Origin: Williamsia maris
GTDB lineage: Bacteria; Actinomycetota; Actinomycetes; Mycobacteriales; Mycobacteriaceae
DNA: 64,000 bases
NCBI RefSeq assembly: GCF_024171815.1
Contig: NZ_JAMTCJ010000003.1
Coordinates: 310,001-374,000, forward strand
Reading direction: 5' to 3'
Under the pieces are notes generated by a model. The model saw only the letters and a list, made by a program, of their open reading frames with translations. It had not been told where the DNA came from and searched no databases. Below are positions 45,215 through 54,309 of this stretch, one piece after another. Every line of letters begins with the position of its first letter. The stretch's first letter is position 1. The translations under genes and the position numbers were made by a program.

Positions 45215-47100
45215 TCGGTGCCCCCCTGAGACTGGAACTGCATGTCGGATCGACCCTGCTGCTGTTGTTGCTGCTGCTCTTTCTGCTGGTGGGCCGTGGC
45301 CTCCGGACCCTGCTCGGTCTGCTGGGACGGCGGCAGGTCCTTGCCGCTCACCAACTCTTCACCGCCGAGCTCGCGTTCGGATTCCGACGTGCGGGAGGCC
45401 AGCACCCAGGTGTCCTTGGAACCACCGCCCTGGCTGGAGTTGACCACCAGAGACCCCTCCGGCAGCGCGACGCGGGTGAGACCACCGGGCAACACCCACA
45501 CCGACTCACCGTCGTTGACGGCGAACGGACGCAGGTCGACGTGGCGCGGTTGGAGCTTGTCACCGATCTTCGTCGGCACCGTGGACAGCTGGACCACCGG
45601 CTGCGCGATCCACCCGCGGGGGTCGTTGCGCACCTTGCGGGCCAGGGTGTCGAGCTCCTCGGAGGTGGCGTCGGGCCCGAACACGATCCCGTAACCGCCG
45701 GATCCCTCAACGGGTTTGACGACCAGCTCGTCGATCCGGTCGAGGACCTCCTCGCGCTCGTCGTCGAGCCAGCAGCGCAGCGTGTCTACGTTGCCCAGAC
45801 TCGGCTTCTCGCCGAGGTAGTACTGGATGATCTCCGGCACGTAGGTGTAGACGAGCTTGTCGTCGCCGACGCCGTTGCCCACGGCGCTGGAGATGACGAC
45901 GTTGCCCGCGCGGGCGGCGTTGAGCAGACCGGCCACGCCCAGCATCGAGTCGGGACGGAACTGCATCGGGTCGAGGAAGTCGTCGTCGATGCGTCGGTAG
46001 ATCACGTCGACGCGCTGCTCACCCTCGGTGGTGCGCATGTAGACGACGTTGTCACGACAGAACAGGTCGCGGCCCTCGACGAGCTCGACACCCATCTGGC
46101 GCGCGAGCAGCGAGTGCTCGAAGTACGCCGAGTTGGCGACACCGGGCGTAAGCACAACGACATTCGGGTCGGCCTCGTTGAACGCGGCGGAGGCACGCAG
46201 CGCCTTGAGGAGCTGGCTGGAGTAGTCGGCGACCGCGCGGACCCGGTGGCTGGAGAACAGGTCGGGGAACACGCGCGCCATCGTGCGGCGGTTCTCCATC
46301 ACGTACGAGACGCCCGACGGCGACCGCAGGTTGTCCTCCAGGACGCGGAAATCGCCGTGCTCGTCGCGGATCAGGTCGATGCCCGCGACGTGGATTCGAA
46401 CCCCGTTGGGCGGCTTGATCCCGACCGCCTGCCGGTGGAAGTGCTCACAGGAGGTGACCAGGCGCTTGGGTACGACCCCGTCGCGGAGGATCTCCTGCTC
46501 GCCGTAGATGTCGTCGAGGAACATCTCCAGCGCCTTCACACGCTGGGTGATCCCGCGCTCGAGCTTGGCCCACTCGCTCGCCGAGATGACCCGGGGCACA
46601 ACGTCCAACGGGAAGGGACGCTCCTGCCCGGAGAGCGAGAAGGTGATGCCCTGGTCGATGAACGCACGGCCCAGTGCGTCCACGCGGGTGTTGAGGTCGG
46701 CCCGGTCCGACGGCGCCAACGCCTTGTGGATCCCGCGGTAGGGCGCACGGACCTCGCTGTTGCCGTCGAACATCTCGTCGAAGGCCTCGGCGTAGGGGCC
46801 CTTGGTGTAACCGGAGAAGATGCCGGTGGCGCCGTTCGCGGCCTTCGTCGAGCCCGTCGACTTGGCCGCGGTGGACTTGGCCGGGGCGTCGGACGACTTG
46901 GCTGCCGACCGCGTGCTCTTCGCCCCCACGGTCCGGCGGGCGGCGGGTGCGGCGCTCGGCTTGCGGTCGGGCGCGGCGACCTTCCCCGCCTTCGCGGCCG
47001 GCGTCGCCTTCTTGGCGCCGCCAGACGACGACTTGGCAGGACGCGATCGACTGTCCGAGGACCGGGTGTCGGTGTTCTCGGAGGAGGTTCCGGGGCTCAT
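45211..47100 (-). CDS. circularly permuted ATP-grasp protein with Lys/Ala-rich N-terminal tail
   Basis: 629 residues. About residues 110-560 form the circularly permuted type 2 ATP-grasp domain (PYRGIHKAL, ITFSLSGQERPFPLD, VLEDNLRSPSGVSYV, ELVVKPVEGSGGYG, VPTKIGDKLQPRHVDLRPF). Residues 10-90 are a histone-like Lys/Ala/Ser/Thr tail with AK and KS repeats. The C-terminus carries a run of seven Gln after KE. Known members are predicted peptide ligases; tails of this sort are not part of the catalytic domain and may bind nucleic acid or cell wall. ATG 47100 is preferred over TTG 47106. Confidence 0.87.
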   Translation of the reverse strand: MSPGTSSENTDTRSSDSRSRPAKSSSGGAKKATPAAKAGKVAAPDRKPSAAPAARRTVGAKSTRSAAKSSDAPAKSTAAKSTGSTKAANGATGIFSGYTKGPYAEAFDEMFDGNSEVRAPYRGIHKALAPSDRADLNTRVDALGRAFIDQGITFSLSGQERPFPLDVVPRVISASEWAKLERGITQRVKALEMFLDDIYGEQEILRDGVVPKRLVTSCEHFHRQAVGIKPPNGVRIHVAGIDLIRDEHGDFRVLEDNLRSPSGVSYVMENRRTMARVFPDLFSSHRVRAVADYSSQLLKALRASAAFNEADPNVVVLTPGVANSAYFEHSLLARQMGVELVEGRDLFCRDNVVYMRTTEGEQRVDVIYRRIDDDFLDPMQFRPDSMLGVAGLLNAARAGNVVISSAVGNGVGDDKLVYTYVPEIIQYYLGEKPSLGNVDTLRCWLDDEREEVLDRIDELVVKPVEGSGGYGIVFGPDATSEELDTLARKVRNDPRGWIAQPVVQLSTVPTKIGDKLQPRHVDLRPFAVNDGESVWVLPGGLTRVALPEGSLVVNSSQGGGSKDTWVLASRTSESERELGGEELVSGKDLPPSQQTEQGPEATAHQQKEQQQQQQQGRSDMQFQSQGGTE

Positions 47101-47186
47101 AACCAACCATGTTGCCCCACATGGGCCGACTCGGCATGGGGTTGCCGGTGATCGCGTCGATCAGACGCAGGTGAGGGTGGTGATCG

Positions 47187-48323
47187 TCAGGGCCGGCGGC
47201 GGGCGCGGCGAGCAGCACGAACGCCGAGCAGTGGTCGCGCCGCACCGCGGAGGACGGCTTTGGCGCGGGTCCTCACCCGTGGCCGGTCGATGGGCAACGG
47301 CATCGTCGCGAGCACGTCGGCGAGCGCGGACACCGCGACGTCGAGGGTCTCCTCGATGCCCGGTTCACCGGTTCCCGCGGCCGTCACCCGTGCCACCCGA
47401 AGGTCCTCGATGTCGCCGACGACGTCCCATCCGGACGCCTCGATGTCGGCGATCATCGAATCCGACTGCGCCGCGGCCCACTCCGACTGCTCCGGCGACA
47501 ACGACCGTCCCGCCCGTCCCGGCGTGCCGAACAACACCGAGCCGATCAGGATCCGTTTGACCGCCGTCTCGTAACGCGCCCACTCGACGCGGTCGGGCTG
47601 CAGGTGCTCGTTGAGTCGTCGCAGCAGTTCGACCTGGGCCGGTGACAGCGCGGCGTTGCTCGGCGGGACCGGACGGTCGAGGGCGTCGCCGTCCGCGTCG
47701 AGCAGACCGACGAAGCGATCCCACAGCGACGTCGGGTCCGATCCCCCGCCGGCCCGCGGCACCGTGACGAGATGGACGTTGCCCGGGGGCAGATGGGCGC
47801 CCCACGTCCGCAGTATCCGACCGTGATCCTGGAACTCCCAGAACGGTTCCTGTTCGGCGAGGGGCCGGGTGCGCAGCGAGTCGACGAAACCGTCGAGTGT
47901 GGAGCGGTGTTGGTTCTTGATGTTCTCCTGCCACACCGACGGGATCTGGCGGGCCAGGTCACGCACCGTCACCACCACGTGCACGTCGGCGAAGTCGAGA
48001 TCGGCGATGACCGAGGCGGCCTGGACGTCGGTCGCGGTCGAGAACAGTTCGTGGGAGACGACCGAGGTGCCCGGCCACGCACGCATCTGTTCGACGAGGG
48101 CACGCCACACGCCGGCGTGCGCGGGATCGACCCAGTCGAGGTAGCGGTCGGGTTGCAGGTGCACCGCGGCGTGGAAGTGGTCCTGCATCGTCGTGCCCGG
48201 ATAGAGCAGTCCACTGGTCCGCATCGCGATGTCGCGGTTACGCCAGAGGCGGTCCTGCAGATAGGTCGTCCCGGTCTTCGGCAACCCGACGTGGACGAAG
48301 ATCCGGGGCCTGTCCGGTGCCAT
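47187..48323 (-). CDS. sulfotransferase-like P-loop protein
   Basis: 378 residues. The N-terminus IFVHVGLPKTGTTYLQD is the 5'-phosphosulfate loop of PAPS-dependent sulfotransferases, and VVVTVRDLARQIPSVWQ fits the 3'-phosphate motif. The C-terminal 40 residues are very Arg-rich. It would sulfate a lipid, glycan or small metabolite; none is identified. It precedes the ATP-grasp operon by 86 nt on the same strand and may be transcribed with it. I used the ATG 48323 rather than a TTG three codons upstream. Confidence 0.8.
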   Translation of the reverse strand: MAPDRPRIFVHVGLPKTGTTYLQDRLWRNRDIAMRTSGLLYPGTTMQDHFHAAVHLQPDRYLDWVDPAHAGVWRALVEQMRAWPGTSVVSHELFSTATDVQAASVIADLDFADVHVVVTVRDLARQIPSVWQENIKNQHRSTLDGFVDSLRTRPLAEQEPFWEFQDHGRILRTWGAHLPPGNVHLVTVPRAGGGSDPTSLWDRFVGLLDADGDALDRPVPPSNAALSPAQVELLRRLNEHLQPDRVEWARYETAVKRILIGSVLFGTPGRAGRSLSPEQSEWAAAQSDSMIADIEASGWDVVGDIEDLRVARVTAAGTGEPGIEETLDVAVSALADVLATMPLPIDRPRVRTRAKAVLRGAARPLLGVRAARRARRRP

Positions 48324-48451
48324 CAGTGGCAATCGAGCGGTGGGGCGACCGAGGTGACTACGTTCATAGACGTCCGACTGTATCGGAGCGTGTCCAGATC
48401 TGCGTTCGCACTGATCGCAACCCCGGACCGCCTGGACGGGCCCGCGACGAT
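48324..48451. other. upstream part of the rpsT intergenic region
   Basis: This is the first part of the 313-base non-coding stretch (48324-48636) between the sulfotransferase-like gene and rpsT. I see no ORF with a ribosome site and no RNA gene in it. Confidence 0.4.
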
Positions 48452-48480
48452 TTGGGTGGGTTCGGGCCGTGGGGTAATAT
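48452..48480 (+). promoter_or_regulatory. rpsT promoter
   Basis: TTGGGT (48452-48457) and TAATAT (48475-48480) are separated by exactly 17 bp, a standard housekeeping promoter. The start would fall near 48487, leaving a 5' leader of about 150 nt before the rpsT GTG. AAAGAGGT about 9 nt upstream is the ribosome site. Autogenous control through the long leader is possible but not shown. Confidence 0.7.
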
Positions 48481-48636
48481 CCATCGCTGGTGCTCGTGAC
48501 GGTTTTTCGGTGACAACCCGATCATCTCGCGAGCAGGTGCGAACTCGACCATCGAGGGACCGCCGACAACACTTTTCCCACAGATCAATGCGGGGCCCTC
48601 GGGGTCGTGCACAACCGAGCAAAGAGGTACCCAGGC

Positions 48637-48897
48637 GTGGCAAACATCAAGTCGCAGATGAAGCGGAACAAGACCAACGAGATCGCGCGTCAGCGCAACC
48701 AGTCGGTCAAGTCGTCGCTCCGCACGGCCATCCGCAACTTCCGCGCGGCCGTCGCCGCCGGCGAGAAGGACAAGGCGTCGGAGCTGCTCGTCAGCACCGC
48801 CCGCAAGCTCGACAAGGCCGCCAGCAAGGGCGTCATCCACTCGAACCAGGCCGCCAACAAGAAGTCCGCGATGGCGGTCGCGGTCAACAAGCTCTGA
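48637..48897 (+). CDS. rpsT: 30S ribosomal protein S20
   Basis: 86 residues, highly basic and helical: [20 protein letters not shown] at the N-terminus and [20 protein letters not shown] near the C-terminus are the S20 signatures. S20 binds 16S rRNA early in 30S assembly. GTG start, 8 nt after GAGGT. Single-gene unit between a good promoter and a strong hairpin. Confidence 0.97.
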   Translation: MANIKSQMKRNKTNEIARQRNQSVKSSLRTAIRNFRAAVAAGEKDKASELLVSTARKLDKAASKGVIHSNQAANKKSAMAVAVNKL

Positions 48898-48931
48898 GCT
48901 GATCGCTCGGCCTGAGGGCCGCGTGCAGATC

Positions 48932-48964
48932 TCACCCCGGTGACGTGTGATGTCACCGGGGTGA
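48932..48964. terminator. bidirectional terminator between rpsT and holA
   Basis: A perfect 13-bp inverted repeat (TCACCCCGGTGAC and its complement) around a 7-nt loop, followed on the plus strand by TCTGTCTGT. It lies in the 90-bp gap between two convergent genes and can end both transcripts, though the U-run is weak. Confidence 0.75.
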
Positions 48965-48987
48965 TCTGTCTGTGCCCTCGGGGCAGC

Positions 48988-49959
48988 TCAGCGGTGGCGG
49001 GTGGGTTTGAGATCGGCGACCAGGCCCACCGCGCGCTGCAGGCTGTAGTCGGCGTCGGCCGCCTGGCCCTTGACGTCACCGTTGAGGGTCGAGACCACCA
49101 TCAGTGCACTCGCGATCGACTCCGCGTTCCACGCGCGAGCCTGCGACTGCACCCGCTTGAGACGCCCCGGGGACATCCCCACCTCCGATGCCGCCGAGTA
49201 CTGGTCCATCGTTCCCAGACCCTTGACCCGGGCGATGGCGTGGACGGCCTCGCCCAACGCGTCGGCGATGACCACGTGCGGGACACCGTGGTGCTCGGCC
49301 CACGAGAGGGTCTCGAGCGCTCCCGCCTTGTCCCCGGTGATCGCGCGGTCGGCGACGTCGAATCCCTTGGTCTCGGGGCGACCGGAGTAGTAGGTCGCGA
49401 TGGCGGCCGCGTCGACCTTGCCGCCGGTGTCGGAGACCAGCTGGCCACAGGCGGCGGCGAGTTCCCGCAGATCGGCACCCACCGATTCGACGACCTGCGC
49501 GACGACCTCGGCCGACACGCGCACCTTGAGTCGGGCGAACTCGGCCTTGACGAAACGGACCCGCTCCTCCGGCCACTTCAGCCCGACACATTCGTGTACC
49601 TGGGCGCCCGCGCTCTTCAACGCCCCGACCATCGACTTGGTCCGTCCGCCACCGGTGTGCGCCACCAGCAGGGTGATGCCCTCGGGCAGCGACTGGGCGG
49701 CGGAGGTGATCAGCGCGGCCGGCTCCTTGCCCGCGTCGGCCGCGGACTCCACGATGACCATCCGCTCGTCGGCGAACAGCGACGGGCTCAGCATCTCGGC
49801 GAGCTCGTATTCGCTGACGTCACCCGCCCGGACCCGGGTGATCGGCACGTCGGTACCGGTCTCGGCGTTCACCTGCTTGCGGATCGCCGCGGTGGCGCGC
49901 TCGACCAGGAACTCGTCGTCGCCGAGCAGGAGGTGGAGTCGGTCGGTCACGTCGGCCAT
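48988..49959 (-). CDS. holA: DNA polymerase III delta subunit
   Basis: Clamp-loader delta subunit, which opens the beta sliding clamp. 323 residues: LHLLLGDDEFLVERAT at the N-terminus, the RecA-like/AAA region without a Walker A (normal for delta), and C-terminal helical collar with NGDVKGQAADADYSLQRAVGLVADL. ATG 49959 follows GGGG about 8 nt upstream. Its first 140 bp overlap the end of the comEC frame. Confidence 0.93.
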   Translation of the reverse strand: MADVTDRLHLLLGDDEFLVERATAAIRKQVNAETGTDVPITRVRAGDVSEYELAEMLSPSLFADERMVIVESAADAGKEPAALITSAAQSLPEGITLLVAHTGGGRTKSMVGALKSAGAQVHECVGLKWPEERVRFVKAEFARLKVRVSAEVVAQVVESVGADLRELAAACGQLVSDTGGKVDAAAIATYYSGRPETKGFDVADRAITGDKAGALETLSWAEHHGVPHVVIADALGEAVHAIARVKGLGTMDQYSAASEVGMSPGRLKRVQSQARAWNAESIASALMVVSTLNGDVKGQAADADYSLQRAVGLVADLKPTRHR

Positions 49960-51490
49960 CGTGCCAGACCCCACCGACGACACCGGCCCGGCCGTGGCCC
50001 GTCCTGCGCCACAGCCACACCCCCACGGCCGGTGCGGCGACGACCAGCGCGACCCACAGCGCCCCGCCGACGCCGTCGGGCACCGACACCGATGCACCCG
50101 GGACACGGGCGAGAACGTCGGCGGTGCGCACCATCCACCACAGCTCGGGCTCGCAGAACCGGATCAGGAGCTCGCCGACCCGCGGTGACAGACCCACGAT
50201 CGCGGCGGCGACCGTGCCGAGAACTGTGATGGGCGCGACCGCGAGGGCGACGGCGAGGTTGGCCGCCACCCCCACCACGTTGACCGTGCCCGCGATCATG
50301 GCGATCAGGGGTGCGGTGACGATCTGCGCGGCCAGTGCGATGGCCAGCAGGTCGGCCACGCCGCGTGGGATCCCGGCGGCGCACAACCGATCCCGGAGGG
50401 TCGGCGCCAGCAGGATCAGGGCCGCGGTGGCACAGACCGACAGGGCGAAACCGGGATCGACGGCGAGCGCGGGCCAGACACCGAGCGCCATGATCACCGC
50501 GGCACACAGTGCCGGGATCGCCGCGGAGCGCCGCCCGGCGACCAGGGCGAGAAGTCCGACCGCACCCATCACCGCCGCCCGCACCACGCTCGGCGACGGA
50601 CGCACCAGCACCACGAAGCACGCCAACACGATCGCGGCGAGGACGGCCGAGGTCCGACGTCCGACGCCGACCGCCTGCAGCACGAGGAGCACCGCACCAC
50701 AGACGATCGCGAAGTTCGCACCCGACACCGCGGTGAGGTGGGTCAGGCCGCAGCGCGTGAAGTCGTCGGCGACGTCGGCACCGAGTCCGGACACGTCGCC
50801 GAGCACCAGGCCCGGCAGCAGGCCCGACTCGGCTGCGGGCAGGGCGCGTCGGGACCTCTCGGCGAACCGGAGTCGAACGGTCGACGCCCAGCGCTGATAC
50901 CCCGGTGGTCGCGACACCGCGCGCGGCGGTCCGGTCGCCCGCAGCGACGCGACGGTCAGGTCGGCGCGATACGGCCGGTCGACGGTGACCACCGCGGTGA
51001 CACGTTGTCCGGGAACCAGATCCGACCATCCGTCGAGCGGTGCGGTCAGTGTGGCCGCCGCGCGGTCCGACGGCGGCGACAGGACCGACGCGGCGACCGG
51101 CACCCGGATCCGGGGCGGTCCCGGTCCGCGCAGCACGCGCGGGTCGTCACCGATGAGCAGCTCCGCCGTCGTCTTGTGTCCGACGAGGTCGGCCGCGGCC
51201 ATCGGGTGCTGCTGCAGGTCGATGACGCGGGCGGTGACAGCCGCACCGAAGCCCGCCGACACCCCTGCGGTCGCGATGACCAGCAGCATCACCGGTCGTA
51301 GGGCATGCGCACGCTCGCCACGGCGCACCACGAGGACCGTCGTCGTGAGGACCACGGCGCACAGGGCCGTCGCGACGCCGCCTGCCCACACCCCGCCGAC
51401 CGCGCCGGTGATCGTGACCGCCCAGCACCCGGCCGCGGGCGCGAGCAGGCGGAGATCCGCTCCGACCGCGTCAGACCGTGACGCGATCAC
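49820..51490 (-). CDS. comEC: ComEC/Rec2 family DNA-uptake channel protein
   Basis: 556 residues with about ten membrane segments. The competence domain contains HLTAVSGANFAIVCGAVLL, and an OB-fold region lies near residues 100-190 (DLVPGQRVTAVVTVDRPY). It lacks the C-terminal metallo-beta-lactamase domain found in longer ComEC proteins. The last 45 residues are Arg-rich and encoded within the holA start region. Sits after comEA; whether this organism takes up DNA is unknown. GTG start inside the end of comEA. Confidence 0.85.
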   Translation of the reverse strand: MIASRSDAVGADLRLLAPAAGCWAVTITGAVGGVWAGGVATALCAVVLTTTVLVVRRGERAHALRPVMLLVIATAGVSAGFGAAVTARVIDLQQHPMAAADLVGHKTTAELLIGDDPRVLRGPGPPRIRVPVAASVLSPPSDRAAATLTAPLDGWSDLVPGQRVTAVVTVDRPYRADLTVASLRATGPPRAVSRPPGYQRWASTVRLRFAERSRRALPAAESGLLPGLVLGDVSGLGADVADDFTRCGLTHLTAVSGANFAIVCGAVLLVLQAVGVGRRTSAVLAAIVLACFVVLVRPSPSVVRAAVMGAVGLLALVAGRRSAAIPALCAAVIMALGVWPALAVDPGFALSVCATAALILLAPTLRDRLCAAGIPRGVADLLAIALAAQIVTAPLIAMIAGTVNVVGVAANLAVALAVAPITVLGTVAAAIVGLSPRVGELLIRFCEPELWWMVRTADVLARVPGASVSVPDGVGGALWVALVVAAPAVGVWLWRRTGHGRAGVVGGVWHDGRRDRPTPPPARRRRVPGRARHRGDPQAGERRDRYRRADHPGPGG

Positions 51491-52532
51491 GCAGCTTCGC
51501 CAGGCGTCCAGGGCCGATTCCGTCGACCTCGGCGAGCTGATCGACCGACGTGAATCCGCCGTTGCGCGAACGCCAGTCGATGATCGCCTTCGCGGTCACC
51601 GGCCCCACACCGGGCAGGGTGTCGAGCGCCGCCTCGTCTGCGGTGTTGAGGTTCACCGGTGCGCTGTCCCCGGCGGACGCCGGGCCGGGGGCACCGCTCG
51701 TCGCGGGTGGCGCACCCGGGGACGCCGCGGCTCCGGCAGCGCCTGGCCCGGACGACGACGCGGAGACGATCGCGCTGCGCATGCCCGCTCCCCCGGCCGG
51801 GTCGGCGAACCCGACCAGGATCTGATCGCCGTCGCGGACCGGTTGCGCCATGTTCAGGCTCAGCAGGTCGGCGCCCGGTCGGCCGCCGCCCGCGCGGGCG
51901 ATCGCGTCGGCGACCCGGGCCGTGCCGGTCAGTCGCACCAGGCCCGGCGTCCGGACCAACCCGACGACACTGACGACCAGCTCGTCGGCCGGCGCGGGCC
52001 GGGCGGGCGACGACGCAGAGGCCGACGACGAGCTCGGCTCCGCGGACGAGCCGTTGTCGGCCGGACGCCCGGACTGCCCGGGTGTGGTTGTCGAGGGGGC
52101 TGCGGCGCCGGCCGAGGCCGGGAACGCCACCCGCGCGGCCGCGGGGGAATCGTCGGAAGGTCCACTGAACACGGTGTAGGCGGTCACGACGCAGGCCAGC
52201 ACGCCGACCGCGATCAGCGCTATCGCGGCGGGCGGTGCGACGACCGGCATCCGCCGTGTGGGCGGTCGGCGCACGGAGACCGACCGATCCGACTGCGCCG
52301 CAGCGACATCGCCGTCCGATGATTCGTCGAGCCATCGCGGCGGGGGCGTCGTACCCCACAGTGGCTCGTCATGGACGGTTCGGGGCACGGCCCCGACCGC
52401 CCGCTCGGGTGACACGGCGAGGTCGTCATCGCCCGGGACACCGACACCCACCTCCGGGACCCAGGGCGCCGGCTCCGACCGCAGGCGCGACAGGGCATCG
52501 GGTCGACGGTCACGCCCAGAGCTGCTTGCCAT
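51471..52532 (-). CDS. comEA: ComEA-like membrane-anchored DNA-binding protein
   Basis: 353 residues: a Pro/acidic cytoplasmic N-terminus of about 95, one membrane helix (PAAIALIAVGVLACVVTAYTV), a Ser/Ala/Pro linker, an SLBB domain (VVGLVRTPGLVRLTGTARVAD), a second linker, and two helix-hairpin-helix motifs at the C-terminus (VNLNTADEAALDTLPGVGP, GIGPGRLAKL). Binds DNA outside the membrane and hands it to ComEC. The linkers are unusually long. Confidence 0.9.
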   Translation of the reverse strand: MASSSGRDRRPDALSRLRSEPAPWVPEVGVGVPGDDDLAVSPERAVGAVPRTVHDEPLWGTTPPPRWLDESSDGDVAAAQSDRSVSVRRPPTRRMPVVAPPAAIALIAVGVLACVVTAYTVFSGPSDDSPAAARVAFPASAGAAAPSTTTPGQSGRPADNGSSAEPSSSSASASSPARPAPADELVVSVVGLVRTPGLVRLTGTARVADAIARAGGGRPGADLLSLNMAQPVRDGDQILVGFADPAGGAGMRSAIVSASSSGPGAAGAAASPGAPPATSGAPGPASAGDSAPVNLNTADEAALDTLPGVGPVTAKAIIDWRSRNGGFTSVDQLAEVDGIGPGRLAKLRDRVTV

Positions 52533-52627
52533 GTCGTCACGGTAGGCAGCACCCCGGACGCGACCTCACGATCAGGGGTCGGTTCGCCCTCGAGCTGTGC
52601 AGAGGGCCGCACCTGTGGAGAAGGTGT

Positions 52628-53494
52628 TCAGTCGGCGTCGGGTGCGAAGCCCTCGATCGGTCCGACCTCCGAGCACACCGCGATCCCGACCGCCCCCGAA
52701 CCGACGTGACAACTCAGGACCGGGCCCATGTCCGAGGTGATCAACGAGGTGATCGAGCGCAACCGTCCGCGCAGTCGTGTGGTGATGTCGGCAGCCGCCT
52801 CGGGCGCCTCACAGTGCAGGACACCGACGGTCACCGGCCTGCCCTCGGTGGCCTCGACGGCGGCGTCGACCATCTTGCCGACGGCCTTGGAGAAGGTGCG
52901 CTGTTTCTCGGTGAGGACCAGCATGCCGTCGACCATCCGCAGGACCGGCTTGATGGACAACGCCGATCCGAACAGCCTGGTCGCCGCGCCGATCCGACCG
53001 CTGTTGCGCAGGTTGTCGAGCTGGGCGACACACAGCAGCGACTCGGTGGTCGAGCCCGCGCGGATGGCGGCCTCGTACACCCGGTCGCGGTCGGCGCCGC
53101 TCTGCGCGGCCTGCGCGGCGGCGATCGCGCCGAACCCGACGGCGATGCCCACCGACCGCGAGTCGACCACCCGGATCCGTCCTGGATGGCGGTCGGCAGC
53201 GAGTCGGGCCGAACTCCAGGTGCTGCTGAGTCGGCGACTCATGAGCACGGCCACGACACCGTCGCCGTCGCTGTCCTCGACCGCGCGACCGAACGCGGCC
53301 TCGAGGTCTGCGGGGACGGCCCCGGAGGTGGTGGTGCCGGGATCGTCGAACAGTTCGGGACCGATCTCGTCGACGTCCTCGGCGAGGTCCTGCTCACCGT
53401 TCAGAACGTGCAACGGGACCTGCCGGATGTCGTACATGTCTCTGATCGACGCGGGCAACCGCGCCGACGAATCGGTCACAACGACGACGGCCAC
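52628..53494 (-). CDS. DegV-family fatty acid-binding protein
   Basis: 288 residues. DegV/FakB proteins bind a fatty acid for phosphorylation by FakA. Seen: VVVVTDSSARLP at the N-terminus, TTSGAVPADLEAAF (fatty-acid carboxyl loop), SRRLSSTWSSARLA, and VVDSRSVGIAVGFGA. GTG 53494 is the start that gives the usual N-terminus. The partner-like DAK/FakA protein is encoded at 62908-64000. Homologue Rv2417c lies in the same place. Confidence 0.88.
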   Translation of the reverse strand: MAVVVVTDSSARLPASIRDMYDIRQVPLHVLNGEQDLAEDVDEIGPELFDDPGTTTSGAVPADLEAAFGRAVEDSDGDGVVAVLMSRRLSSTWSSARLAADRHPGRIRVVDSRSVGIAVGFGAIAAAQAAQSGADRDRVYEAAIRAGSTTESLLCVAQLDNLRNSGRIGAATRLFGSALSIKPVLRMVDGMLVLTEKQRTFSKAVGKMVDAAVEATEGRPVTVGVLHCEAPEAAADITTRLRGRLRSITSLITSDMGPVLSCHVGSGAVGIAVCSEVGPIEGFAPDAD

Positions 53495-53499
53495 GCCGA

Positions 53500-54309
53500 T
53501 CAGCGTAGGGGGTCGTCGCCGCGAACGGCACCGGCGGTCGGGACGTCGTCGCCGATCCCGAGCGCCGAGCGCAGACCGGTGATCGTCACCTCGGCGACCT
53601 CGCGGTGACACCCGAAGCCCCAGTGGATGCCGTCGGGGTTGTGATCAGCGGCGATCAACCGTTCCGCGGGCGCGCTGCTGTCGAAGTCGGCGAAGTGGGC
53701 CGCGGTCGGCGGGTAGAAATCGACGGTCGGGACGTCGTGCTCGGCGGCCCAGCGTCGGGCGGCCGCGGTCGCCGGGGCCCGACCGGTGTGCACGTGCCCG
53801 TAGTACGGACTGCGGTGCGTCGGCGACAGGCAGAGGATGACCGGCAGATCGGGTCGGACCATGGCCAGCGCGGCGCGGATCTTCTCGAGGTAGTCCACCG
53901 TCACCGCGGGCGGCAACGCGACCGGCCACCCGAGCGGCGACAACCGCGGCTGCAGCCATTGGTAGGCGGTGCGCACGGCCTGGCGTAGCGGCGCCGGGCG
54001 CAGATAACGGATCTGTTCGCGCAGCGCGGTCGGCAGCGGTGACGGCAGCGTGTCCATCCCGCCGATCGCCAGCACCACCACCCGGGCGTGCGGGACCGCC
54101 GCCCAGATCCGCGGGTCCTGGGTCAGCGCCCACCAGACGTCGCGCGTCGTCCATCCGATGCGGCCGAAGAGTTCGGCCCGCCCTCCCACCGCCGACGCGG
54201 CGATGTTGGGCCAGATGCGGTCGTCGTCGGCGGGCAGTCCGCCCTCGGGACCGTAGTAGGCGAGCGAGTCCGACAGCACCAGGACGGAACCGGGCCGTGT
54301 GTCGGTCAC
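53500..54309 (-). CDS. octT: SGNH-type octanoyltransferase (OctT-like)
   Basis: 269 residues of SGNH-hydrolase fold: LVLSDSLAYYG carries the nucleophile Ser and NPDGIHWG the Asp/His pair. The neighbour is gpgP, as for M. tuberculosis Rv2418c, which octanoylates diglucosylglycerate in methylglucose lipopolysaccharide synthesis. By synteny I infer the same role. The GTG overlaps the gpgP stop (54306-54309). A different acyl substrate remains possible. Confidence 0.8.
   Translation of the reverse strand: MTDTRPGSVLVLSDSLAYYGPEGGLPADDDRIWPNIAASAVGGRAELFGRIGWTTRDVWWALTQDPRIWAAVPHARVVVLAIGGMDTLPSPLPTALREQIRYLRPAPLRQAVRTAYQWLQPRLSPLGWPVALPPAVTVDYLEKIRAALAMVRPDLPVILCLSPTHRSPYYGHVHTGRAPATAAARRWAAEHDVPTVDFYPPTAAHFADFDSSAPAERLIAADHNPDGIHWGFGCHREVAEVTITGLRSALGIGDDVPTAGAVRGDDPLR

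Noticed and set aside
44923-47151. 742-codon open frame on the plus strand
   Set aside because: Antisense of the ATP-grasp and alpha-E genes, Arg/His/Gly-rich with no domain.
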